Origin: a bacterium
GTDB lineage: Bacteria; Gemmatimonadota; Gemmatimonadetes; Longimicrobiales; RSA9
Reading direction: 5' to 3'
Assembly (NCBI GenBank): GCA_003242735.1
Contig: QGVH01000020.1
Location: 1 to 64,000 of the forward strand
Length of the DNA stretch: 64,000 nucleotides
The position numbers and the translations under genes are program-made. This document shows positions 28,621-35,851 of this stretch, in pieces. Within the stretch, counting starts at the first letter, position 1, and every line of letters begins with the position of its first letter. The notes below the pieces were generated by a model that was given only the letters and a program-made list of their open reading frames with translations, had not been told where the DNA came from and did no database searches.

Positions 28621-30435
28621 TCAACCGTGCCGGCCGAACCGGCGCTCCAGCTCCTGGAGCGAGAGCCGGACGATCGTCGGTCGGCCGTGGACATCGTGGG
28701 ACGGCAGCTCGGTGGCGAAGAGCCGGTCGAACAGCTCGTGCATCTCCGCTTCGGAGAGCGGCTGGCCCGCCTTGATGGCGGCCTTGCACGCGAACGTCAT
28801 CGCGATCCGTTCGTGCTGGTTCCGTGCCGCGCGGGTCAGCTCACTGCCGGTGGCCAGCTCGGCCAGCATCTCGCGCAGGCAACGCTCCGGGTCGAAATGG
28901 GGGTGCGGCTGTGGCACGGCGTGCACGATGATCGTGCGGCCGCCGAACGCCTCGATCTCGAAGCCGGCTCGCGCGAGGAACGGCTGGATGTCGTCAATGA
29001 TCGCCTGCTCGGCGGGCGAAAGACGCAGCGTGATCGGGAACAGCAGCCGCTGCCCCACCGCGCCGCCGTCCGTCAGACGGCGCATGGTCTCCTCGAACAG
29101 CACCCGCTCGTGCGCCGAATGCTGGTCGATGATCAGCAACCCGCTGCGGGTCTCGGCGAGGATGTACGTGTCATGGACCTGCCAGAGCGAGGGGCGGGGG
29201 CGCATGCCCGGCTCCGGCGCCGCGGCCGCCTGGGCGTCGTCCCGGTTGTCCCCTGGCTCTTCTACCGTCTCGTTCGCCGCCGCCACGGGCGCCGGGACGA
29301 AAAAGGCGAGCTGCCACGCGTCTTGCCGACCGGGCCGTCCAGCGCCTGCGCGAGAGGGAGCCGAGGACGGTCCGCGGGCCGTGTGGACCGGCCGGGGCGT
29401 GCGCAGTTGCGGCAGCGGCGGCCGAGCATCCAGCGTCGCCGCACTGTCCAGCGAGGCCAGCGCCGCCCGCACCGCCGCCTCCACCGCGGCCTCCACGGCC
29501 AGCCGATCCCGGAACCGGACCTCCGCCTTGGTCGGGTGCACGTTGACGTCCACGCCGCCCGGCGGCACGTCGATGTAGAGCAGGAGCGACGGACGCGCCC
29601 CGTGGGGGATCGTGGTGGCGTACGCGCGCTCGGCGACCAGCGCGAGGCCCCGGTCCCGGAACGGCCGGCCGCCCACGAAGAAGTGGACCCGCCGCGGACC
29701 GGTGAGCGTGGCGTCAGGACGGTCCACGAGCCCGGCGACGGTGATCCCGTCCCGCTGCGCCTGCACCGCAACGAGCCGGGCGGCGACGTCGTCGCCCCAG
29801 AGCTCCGCGACGCGCGAGGCGAGATCCGGCGCCGGCGGCAGGTCCATGAGCACCCGGCCGTTGGATTCCAGCCGGAACGCCACCGAGAGGTTCGAGAGGG
29901 CCAGGTTGGTCAGCGCCTCGGTGGCCGCGCGCGTCTCCGTGCTCGCCGAGCGCAGGAACTTGGCGCGGGCCGGCACGTTGAAGAACAGGTTGCGGACGAC
30001 GACGGTGGTACCCGGTTGCCGGGCGCACTCCTCCACGGACTGGATGCGGCCGCCCACGACGCGGATGCGGGTGCCCACGCCGCCCGGCTCCGCCGTTTCC
30101 AGCACGAGGCGCGACACCGCTGCGATCGACGGCAGCGCCTCGCCCCGGAAGCCGAAGGTCGTGACGCTCGCCAGGTCCTCGGGTCGCGCGATCTTGCTCG
30201 TCGCGTGCCGGTCGAGCGAGAGGAGCGCGTCCTCGCGGCCCATGCCCAGGCCGTCGTCGGCCACCCGGATCTCCGTCTTGCCCCCGTTCTGGAGCGAGAC
30301 CTCGACGCGCGTGGCGCGCGCGTCCAGCGCGTTCTCGACCAGCTCCTTCACGACCGAGGCCGGCCGCTCCACGACCTCCCCGGCCGCGATCTGGTTGACC
30401 AGCGAATCAGGGAGGATGTGAATCCGACGCGGCAT
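28621..30435 (-). CDS. mutL: DNA mismatch repair protein MutL
   Basis: The 604-residue protein has the GHKL ATPase N-terminal domain (IAAGEVVERPASVVKELVEN, DDGLGM, TFGFRGEAL) and a C-terminal domain with DQHSAHERVLFE, the metal-dependent endonuclease motif of MutL from organisms without MutH (S in place of the usual A). The C(P/N)HGRP motif is DVHGRP here, without the Cys, and ACR is ACK. A Pro/Ala-rich linker lies near residues 340-405. The ATG at 30435 fits the family start PRRIHILPDSLVNQIAAG. Confidence 0.96.
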   Translation of the reverse strand: MPRRIHILPDSLVNQIAAGEVVERPASVVKELVENALDARATRVEVSLQNGGKTEIRVADDGLGMGREDALLSLDRHATSKIARPEDLASVTTFGFRGEALPSIAAVSRLVLETAEPGGVGTRIRVVGGRIQSVEECARQPGTTVVVRNLFFNVPARAKFLRSASTETRAATEALTNLALSNLSVAFRLESNGRVLMDLPPAPDLASRVAELWGDDVAARLVAVQAQRDGITVAGLVDRPDATLTGPRRVHFFVGGRPFRDRGLALVAERAYATTIPHGARPSLLLYIDVPPGGVDVNVHPTKAEVRFRDRLAVEAAVEAAVRAALASLDSAATLDARPPLPQLRTPRPVHTARGPSSAPSRAGAGRPGRQDAWQLAFFVPAPVAAANETVEEPGDNRDDAQAAAAPEPGMRPRPSLWQVHDTYILAETRSGLLIIDQHSAHERVLFEETMRRLTDGGAVGQRLLFPITLRLSPAEQAIIDDIQPFLARAGFEIEAFGGRTIIVHAVPQPHPHFDPERCLREMLAELATGSELTRAARNQHERIAMTFACKAAIKAGQPLSEAEMHELFDRLFATELPSHDVHGRPTIVRLSLQELERRFGRHG

Positions 30436-30479
30436 TTCCCGTTTCCTGCGCTCCGCGGCCCTCGCGGCGGTACACCGGT

Positions 30480-31259
30480 TCAGGTGGACGGGCTCGCGGG
30501 CTCCAGGCGATAGAACGCCCGCGCGTTCCTCGTCGTGTACGCAGCCACCTCTTCCACCGCCTCGCCCCGCAGCAGTGCGACGCCCTCCGCGACGTGGCGC
30601 ACGAAGGCCGGCTCGTTGCGGCGACCACGGTGCGGCACCGGCGCCAGGTACGGTGCATCCGTCTCCACCAGGAGCCGGTCCGCGGGCACCGTGCGCACGA
30701 GTGCCGCGCCGTCGTAGTTGCGGAACGTGACGAGGCCCGAGAACGAGACCATCCACCCTGCTTCCAGCCCCGCCTCGAGCAGTGCAGCGCCGCCGGCGAA
30801 GCAGTGCAGGACGCCGCTCACGTCCCGGCCGGCCTCCCGGATGATCGCGGCCGTATCCTCGTCCGCCGAGCGCGAGTGAACGACGAGCGGCAGGCCGAAC
30901 TCGCGCGCCAGCTCGATGTGGCGCACGAACGCTTGGCGCTGCACAGGACGCGGCGAGTGGTCGTAATGGTAGTCGAGGCCGGTCTCCCCCAGCGCAACGA
31001 CCCTTCCCTGCCCCGCCAGCTCCGCGATCCGCTCCCACGCCGCCTCGTCCGCCGCGGCCGCCATGTGCGGATGGATCCCGGCCGTCGCCCAGACTCCCGG
31101 CAGCGCTTCCGCGAGCTCGACAGCCCGCACCGCGTCCTCCGCGTCCGAGGCGACGGTCACGACGCCCGTGACCCCAGCCGCACGCGCGCGCTCCACCACC
31201 ACGGACGCCTCCGCCACCAGGCGGGCGTCGGTCAGGTGACAGTGCGAGTCGAAGAACAT
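30480..31259 (-). CDS. tatD: TatD-family metal-dependent DNase
   Basis: A TIM-barrel hydrolase of 259 residues with metal ligands in FDSHCHLTD, the GETGLDYHYD Glu, LVVHSR, LHCFAGG and ETDAPYLAP. It trims DNA 3' ends in characterised members. I chose the ATG at 31259 since family proteins start just before the first HxH. Confidence 0.94.
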   Translation of the reverse strand: MFFDSHCHLTDARLVAEASVVVERARAAGVTGVVTVASDAEDAVRAVELAEALPGVWATAGIHPHMAAAADEAAWERIAELAGQGRVVALGETGLDYHYDHSPRPVQRQAFVRHIELAREFGLPLVVHSRSADEDTAAIIREAGRDVSGVLHCFAGGAALLEAGLEAGWMVSFSGLVTFRNYDGAALVRTVPADRLLVETDAPYLAPVPHRGRRNEPAFVRHVAEGVALLRGEAVEEVAAYTTRNARAFYRLEPASPST

Positions 31260-31322
31260 GGATTGCGTGGTTGCGGGAAGCCCTGCAGACCAGCCCCGCC
31301 AGACGGCCCGGTGGTGATGCCG

Positions 31323-31347
31323 GGCCCCGGGCATGGAGCCCGGAGCC
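31323..31347 (-). terminator. Hairpin after secF
   Basis: A 10-bp stem (one G-U) with a five-base loop lies within ten bases of the secF stop on the minus strand. With no T-run it may stabilise the secDF message end or attenuate read-through into tatD. Confidence 0.4.
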
Positions 31348-31355
31348 CCGGCCGG

Positions 31356-32306
31356 TCAGACCGCCGCGCCAGCCCGCGCGGCGCGGCTCGTGTTGCTCCC
31401 GCCCTTCTTGGCCTTCGATGGCCAGCGCCGCTCGATCTCGAGCAGCGCGGGCGAGGCGAGGAAGATCGAGGAGAACGTGCCGACCACGACGCCGACGAGC
31501 ATGATCGTCGCGAAGCCGCGGATGATCTCGCCCCCGAACAAGAACAGCGCCAGCAGCGCAGCGGCCGTGGTCATCGACGTCATGACCGTGCGGGGCAGCG
31601 TCTCGTTGATGGACCGGTTCAGCACGTCGGCGAAGTCGTCGCGCCGGCCGGTCCGCTTGAGGTTCTCACGCGCCCGGTCGAACACCACGATCTTGTCGTT
31701 GAGCGAGTACCCCAGCACGGTGAGCACCGCCGCCACCGTGGGCAGCGACACCTCGAGCTGCAGCGCCGAGATCAGGCCCAACGAGAACAGCACGTCGTAC
31801 GCGGTCGCGATGACGGCCGCCACGCCGAAACGCCACTCGAAGCGGAACGCCAGGTAGATCAAAACGAACAGGAACGAAGCCAGGATCGCCAGCGCCGCCC
31901 GCTGCTGCAGCTCCCCGCCGATCTTGGCCCCGACCGCCTCCGTGCGGACCACTTCGAACGCCCCTTGCCCGAACCGCTCCGTGAGCGCGCTGACCACCGG
32001 AGCCGCCGCATCCGTCCCTTCTTCGTACACGGGCGCGCGGATCAGGAACTCGTTCTCCCCACCGAACCGGGTGATCTCCGTTCCCGAGAGCACCTCGCGC
32101 AGGTCGTTCACCGAGGTCGGCTGGTCGAACCGGGCCTGCACCAGTGTGCCGCCCGTGAAGTCCACCCCGTAGTTCAGCCACGAGCCCCGGGTGATCTGGA
32201 AGACGATCGCTGCAACGAAGAACACGGCGAGCAGCGACCCTGCCGTCACGTACGCGATGCGACGACGGGCGACGAAGTCGTAGTTTGCGTTCGCGAACAG
32301 TCGCAT
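31356..32306 (-). CDS. secF: Protein translocase subunit SecF
   Basis: A 316-residue RND-fold membrane protein with six transmembrane helices; the periplasmic loop follows VDFTGGTLVQARFD and the conserved helix region GYSLNDKIVVFDRARENL is present. With SecD it drives late translocation using the proton motive force. It lies 18 bases after secD. Confidence 0.97.
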   Translation of the reverse strand: MRLFANANYDFVARRRIAYVTAGSLLAVFFVAAIVFQITRGSWLNYGVDFTGGTLVQARFDQPTSVNDLREVLSGTEITRFGGENEFLIRAPVYEEGTDAAAPVVSALTERFGQGAFEVVRTEAVGAKIGGELQQRAALAILASFLFVLIYLAFRFEWRFGVAAVIATAYDVLFSLGLISALQLEVSLPTVAAVLTVLGYSLNDKIVVFDRARENLKRTGRRDDFADVLNRSINETLPRTVMTSMTTAAALLALFLFGGEIIRGFATIMLVGVVVGTFSSIFLASPALLEIERRWPSKAKKGGSNTSRAARAGAAV

Positions 32307-32324
32307 GGGCCCAACGGCTCCGCG

Positions 32325-33995
32325 TCAGATGCTAATGGGCTCTGTGGCGCGCCGCTTCTGGAGGTACAGCAGGAACAGCGTGCGCGTCACGAAGACCGCC
32401 GATACGAACGAGGCGATGATCCCGATCGAGAGCGTCACCGCGAATCCCCGCACGGGCCCGGTGCCGACCTGGAACAGGATCAGCCCCGTGATGAGCGTGG
32501 TCAGGTTCGAGTCCACGATCGCGGACATCGCCTGCTTGAAGCCGGCATCGACGGCGGCACGCGCCGTCCGGCCGGCCGCCAACTCCTCGCGGATGCGCTC
32601 GAAGATCAGCACGTTCGCATCCACGGCCATGCCGATCGACAGGATCAGGCCTGCGATCCCCGGCGCCGTGAGCGTGGCATCCAGGGCGGCGAGGCCGCCG
32701 AGCACCAGGATCGTGTAGAAGACGAGTGCGAGCACGGCGAGGAAGCCGGCGAGCCGGTAGTAGGCCACCATGATCGCGATGACCAGTGCGATGCCGATGA
32801 TCCCGGCGATCTCGCCCTGCCGGATCGAATCCGCGCCCAAGGACGGGCCCACGGTCCGCTCCTCGAGGATCTCGAGCGGCGCGGGCAGCGCGCCGGCGCG
32901 GAGGACCAGCGCGAGATCCTGCGCCTGCTCGAGGGACGCGCCGCCCATCGTGATCCGACCCCGGCTCCCGATCCGGCTCTGCACCACCGGCGCGCTGTGG
33001 ACCTGGTTGTCCAGGATGATCGCGATCTGCTCTCCGATGTTGGCGGCCGTGATGCGCTCGAACTGTCGTCCGCCCGCACGGTCCAGCTCGAAGAGCACCT
33101 CGGTCTCGAACGTCTGCGGGTCCCGGGTCGCGGTGGCGTCCTGGAGCCGCTCGCCGGTCAGGAACGCCCGGTCCTCCACGAGATAGAGCCGACGGTAGAG
33201 CTGGGCGCCCCGCGACTCGGGCTCGGCCGCCCAGAGCGTCGTGACGCCGCGCGGCATGAGCCGCTGCACTTCCGGCAGCTCGAGATAGCGCTTCACCTTC
33301 GGGACGTCGGCTTCCGCGACCAGGAACGCGTGCTGCTGACCGTCATCGAACAGGAGCGCCGTGAGCGGCCGCCTGGACGGCGACGTCTCCACCGTCTCGC
33401 CGCTGGCCGTGTCCGCCGCGGCGGCCGTGTCCCTGCGCTGGAACAGGAGCTGCTCGATCGTCTCCCGTTGCGCCGGCGCGGGTGCCGTGTCTGACGCTGC
33501 TTCCTCCGCCTCTTCGAGCTGCGGCCCCAACGCGGTCACGATCGCGCGATCGATCCTCGGCAGCGCGGCCCTGAACTCGGGCCCTCCCTTGACCAGCCGC
33601 CACTCCAGGAACGCCGTCCGCTGGATGATCTCCTTCGCCCGGCCCTCCTCCCGGATCCCCGGCAGCTCCACGATGATCCGCGTGTCTCCGACCTTCTGGA
33701 TCAGCGGCTCGGCCACGCCGAACTCGTCGATCCGGGTGCGGATGATCTTCAGCGCCCGGTCGGTCGCGTCCACCTTGGCCTCGTGGGTGAGCGTCCCCTC
33801 GGGGTCCGCCACCTCGAGCGCCAGGTGCATGCCGCCCTGGAGGTCGAGCCCGAGCTTGATGGGCGTGCAGAGGCGCGGCTCGTCCCCGGCCTGGGCCTGG
33901 CTCCGGCACTCGCGATAGTTGTCGAAGAACGCCCAGCCGCAGGCGGCCAGGATCAGGAAGATGACGAGGAATCGGCCTTTGAGCGTGCCGAACAT
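32325..33995 (-). CDS. secD: Protein translocase subunit SecD
   Basis: A 556-residue SecDF partner. LGLDLQGGMHLALEV (D1), the P1 head domain, ILSIGMAVDANVLIFERIREEL and six helices are visible. A disordered Ala/Glu-rich insert lies near residues 165-215. The usual upstream yajC is missing; a tRNA and a structured stretch are there instead. GGAG precedes the ATG. Confidence 0.97.
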   Translation of the reverse strand: MFGTLKGRFLVIFLILAACGWAFFDNYRECRSQAQAGDEPRLCTPIKLGLDLQGGMHLALEVADPEGTLTHEAKVDATDRALKIIRTRIDEFGVAEPLIQKVGDTRIIVELPGIREEGRAKEIIQRTAFLEWRLVKGGPEFRAALPRIDRAIVTALGPQLEEAEEAASDTAPAPAQRETIEQLLFQRRDTAAAADTASGETVETSPSRRPLTALLFDDGQQHAFLVAEADVPKVKRYLELPEVQRLMPRGVTTLWAAEPESRGAQLYRRLYLVEDRAFLTGERLQDATATRDPQTFETEVLFELDRAGGRQFERITAANIGEQIAIILDNQVHSAPVVQSRIGSRGRITMGGASLEQAQDLALVLRAGALPAPLEILEERTVGPSLGADSIRQGEIAGIIGIALVIAIMVAYYRLAGFLAVLALVFYTILVLGGLAALDATLTAPGIAGLILSIGMAVDANVLIFERIREELAAGRTARAAVDAGFKQAMSAIVDSNLTTLITGLILFQVGTGPVRGFAVTLSIGIIASFVSAVFVTRTLFLLYLQKRRATEPISI

Positions 33996-34063
33996 CGCGC
34001 GTCTTTCTCCGCGTCGTCCGAACAGGGTGAGCGCTCTACGCCCGCATCATGTGAAAGCATCGA

Positions 34064-34092
34064 AAGTTGTCGGAGGCCTCCGCCCTTGTCAA
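34064..34092 (-). promoter_or_regulatory. Possible secDF promoter
   Basis: A consensus TTGACA (34087-34092) is followed after 17 bases by CAACTT, a weak -10. Placement about 70 bases before secD fits, but the -10 match is poor. Confidence 0.4.
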
Positions 34093-34173
34093 CCAACGGC
34101 GCCCGGGGGCTCGCATCTCCGGCCGGCTCCGCCGGGCCAGCCCGTGAGGGGGCGGGCGGGGTCGGCGCGGGCG

Positions 34174-34204
34174 GCAAACTGTTCACACTGTGTGTAACGT
34201 TTGC
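34174..34204. promoter_or_regulatory. AT-rich imperfect palindrome, possible operator
   Basis: A 31-base imperfect palindrome (GCAAAC at one end, GTTTGC at the other, with TTCACAC facing GTGTGTAA near the centre) stands out as AT-richer than its surroundings. It lies about 80 bases upstream of the putative secDF -35. It could bind a dimeric regulator; no known box matches exactly. Confidence 0.4.
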
Positions 34205-34283
34205 TCGCCCCGCCGGCCGCGGCGGGCAACGCCCGCGTTGCGGCCGTGCGGCGACCGAGGCTCGAAAACAACGGTCTGTCGCG

Positions 34284-34312
34284 AAAAAACGGCACACGGC
34301 CCGCCGACGGCG
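34284..34312 (-). terminator. Terminator-like hairpin with T6 in the 34-kb gap
   Basis: On the minus strand CCCGCC-GTC-GGCGGG, nine bases further, then TTTTTT. It could end a transcript coming from the tRNA or an RNA gene upstream. The distance between stem and T-run is longer than usual, though a shorter CGGC/GCCG pairing reaches the T-run. Confidence 0.4.
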
Positions 34313-34570
34313 GGTGATCTGGCCCGTTGGGCACCCCGGTTGCACCCGCGGCCGCACGACGGGCGCCCCGTGGCGCCCCTCGGATCGGGAAAGGGTGCCG
34401 CGCGCCTTCGGCGCGGTGAAGACGAGGCGATAGAACCGGAGCCGTGTTCCCGCCCCGAGCCCCCAGATCCCCTCGCAGGTAGCAGTGCCCTTCGGCCGCT
34501 CTTGCCTGAGCGGCCCTACCCCGCCAAGACGACCCTCCGAACTCCGCTTCTCTGAGGAGCGGGCACGGCT
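34313..34570 (-). other. Hairpin-dense non-coding stretch, possible structured RNA
   Basis: The gap from secD to the tRNA (33.996-34.653 kb) has no credible gene. On the minus strand it holds GGCCGCTC-AGGCAA-GAGCGGCC (8 bp), CGCGCC-GAA-GGCGCG, GGGCGCC-ACGG-GGCGCCC, and a closing pair GCCGTG (34564-34569) with CACGGC (34441-34446) that would enclose a 129-base domain. I could not match it to tmRNA, RNase P, SRP or 6S RNA. It may be an unknown RNA or simply GC-rich spacer. Confidence 0.35.
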
Positions 34571-34583
34571 TGGGCCCGGCAGG
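34571..34583. repeat. 13-base repeat of the tRNA 3' end
   Basis: TGGGCCCGGCAGG here is identical to 34654-34666, the 3' end of the tRNA (discriminator base, acceptor strand and half of the T-stem), 83 bases away. Such tRNA-end repeats are typical of integration (att) sites, although no mobile gene is near. Confidence 0.45.
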
Positions 34584-34653
34584 CCGGCGGCGGCGACGCC
34601 GCCGGCCGCGGGGCGGCGGATCTGCGGACACGCCCGCGGACGTCACGTGTGGA

Positions 34654-34727
34654 TGGGCCCGGCAGGACTTGAACCTGCGACCTTGGGATTATGAGTCCCC
34701 TGCTCTGACCGACTGAGCTACGGGCCC
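34654..34727 (-). tRNA. tRNA with CAU anticodon (Met elongator or Ile2)
   Basis: A full cloverleaf: acceptor GGGCCCG/CGGGCCC, D-stem GCTC/GAGC, anticodon loop CTCATAA (anticodon CAT), T-arm GCAGG-TTCAAGT-CCTGC, discriminator A, no encoded CCA. The initiator C1-A72 mismatch and GGG/CCC anticodon stem are not both present, so it is not tRNA-fMet. The AGGGGACTCATAATCCC region resembles the tRNA-Ile2 read by TilS (k2C) as well as elongator Met; sequence alone does not settle which. It lies between upp and secD. Confidence 0.93.
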
Positions 34728-34759
34728 GGGATTCGGCGATATCGAGAAAATCTAGCCGA

Positions 34760-35398
34760 TCAGCGGGTGCCGAACAACCGGTCTCCCGCGTCGCCGAGGC
34801 CGGGCCGGATGTAGCCGTTCTCATCGAGCTGTCGGTCCAGGGCGGCGGCGATGATCTGCACGTCCGGGTGCTGTTCGAGGAGGGTGCGGACGCCCTCCGG
34901 CGCGGCGACCAGCGAAACGACGCGCACGCGCGCCGCGCCGCGCTCTTTCAGGAGACGGACGGCGGCGGCGGCGGAGCCGCCAGTGGCCAGCATCGGGTCG
35001 AGGACGATGAAGTCCCGGGCCTCCGGGTCCGAGGGGATCTTGAAGTAGTACTCCACCGGCTGGAGCGTGTCGTGGTCTCGGTAGAGGCCGATGTGGCCGA
35101 CCCGGGCCGCGGGCATGAGGCGCAGCATCGCTTCCACCATCCCGAGCCCGGCCCGGAGGATGGGCACGAGGACCAACTTCTTGCCGCGCACGACGTAGGC
35201 CGTCGTGCGCTCGAGGGGGGTCTCGATCTCGATCGGCTCCAGCGGGAGGTCTCGGGTGGCCTCGTAGGCCAGGAGCATCGTGATCTCGTCCACGAGCTCC
35301 CGGAAGACCTTCTTGGACGTGTTCCGGTCGCGCAGCACCGCCAGCTTGTGCTGGATGAGCGGGTGCTCGACCACGGTCAGGTTCGGGAATGCTCCCAA
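34760..35398 (-). CDS. upp: Uracil phosphoribosyltransferase
   Basis: Salvages uracil to UMP. The sequence matches the family throughout: [36 protein letters not shown], the PRPP loop [15 protein letters not shown] and the C-terminal [17 protein letters not shown]. No ATG or GTG suits the N-terminus; a TTG at 35398 gives 212 residues but lacks a Shine-Dalgarno, and a GTG at 35374 is the alternative. A promoter lies about 45 bases upstream. Confidence 0.93.
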   Translation of the reverse strand: MGAFPNLTVVEHPLIQHKLAVLRDRNTSKKVFRELVDEITMLLAYEATRDLPLEPIEIETPLERTTAYVVRGKKLVLVPILRAGLGMVEAMLRLMPAARVGHIGLYRDHDTLQPVEYYFKIPSDPEARDFIVLDPMLATGGSAAAAVRLLKERGAARVRVVSLVAAPEGVRTLLEQHPDVQIIAAALDRQLDENGYIRPGLGDAGDRLFGTR

Positions 35399-35446
35399 GG
35401 TCGGCGTAGTGGAATGAGGGTGTACGTCGTCTCCTGGAACGCGCGA

Positions 35447-35475
35447 AGTATTCGGGGGCGCGGCGGGTCCGTCAA
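35447..35475 (-). promoter_or_regulatory. upp promoter
   Basis: TTGACG (35470-35475), a 17-base spacer and AATACT (35447-35452). AGGAG lies shortly after the predicted start point, but no start codon follows it at normal distance in the upp frame. Confidence 0.65.
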
Positions 35476-35532
35476 GCGACTGGCGGCACGGTTGGTGCCC
35501 CCTCGGGAGGGCGTGCAGGTCGAGGAGGGGTG

Positions 35533-35772
35533 ATGAAGACGGGGAACCTGAAGATCCGTGCGCTGACCTGCCCTCACTGCGCCGGCGAGGTGGAGAAGAT
35601 CCTGGTCGCGCAGAGCGGGGTCCGGCGGGCGGCGGCGAGGACGGGGAATCCCGGCGGCGCGGAGGTGCAGTACGAGGAGACCCGCGTGACGCTGGAGCAG
35701 CTCGTCGGCGTGCTCCGCAGTCAGGGTTACGACGCGGAGATCGGCGGGCACACCGTTGGCGGCGCTCCCTAG
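35533..35772 (+). CDS. Small HMA-like metal-binding domain protein
   Basis: About 79 residues with [19 protein letters not shown], a beta-alpha-beta start like heavy-metal-associated (CopZ/MerP) domains: the metal site CxxC is CPHC here. The second half (VRRAAARTG..., [19 protein letters not shown]) fits the same fold, ending in the usual GYDAE. It may carry copper or another soft metal. A GTG three bases earlier is also possible; AGGAGG is close upstream. It is divergent from upp. Confidence 0.75.
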   Translation: MKTGNLKIRALTCPHCAGEVEKILVAQSGVRRAAARTGNPGGAEVQYEETRVTLEQLVGVLRSQGYDAEIGGHTVGGAP

Positions 35773-35851
35773 GCCGGGCGTCTGACGGCCGCACGCCCTC
35801 CGCCGGCGGGGTCGGATGCGGACCGCGATCGTTGCGTGGCGCCCGCCGTGC

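Noticed and set aside
28183..30513. Long plus-strand open frame opposite mutL and miaA
   Set aside because: Same reason: shadow of GC-rich coding sequence with no family resemblance; MutL and MiaA are certain.
33996..34653. tmRNA, RNase P RNA, SRP RNA or 6S RNA in the gap
   Set aside because: I looked for the GGAAAGUCC core of RNase P, the tRNA-like ends of tmRNA, the CAGG-CCGGAAGG-AGCA loop of SRP RNA and 6S-like pairing and found none clear enough.
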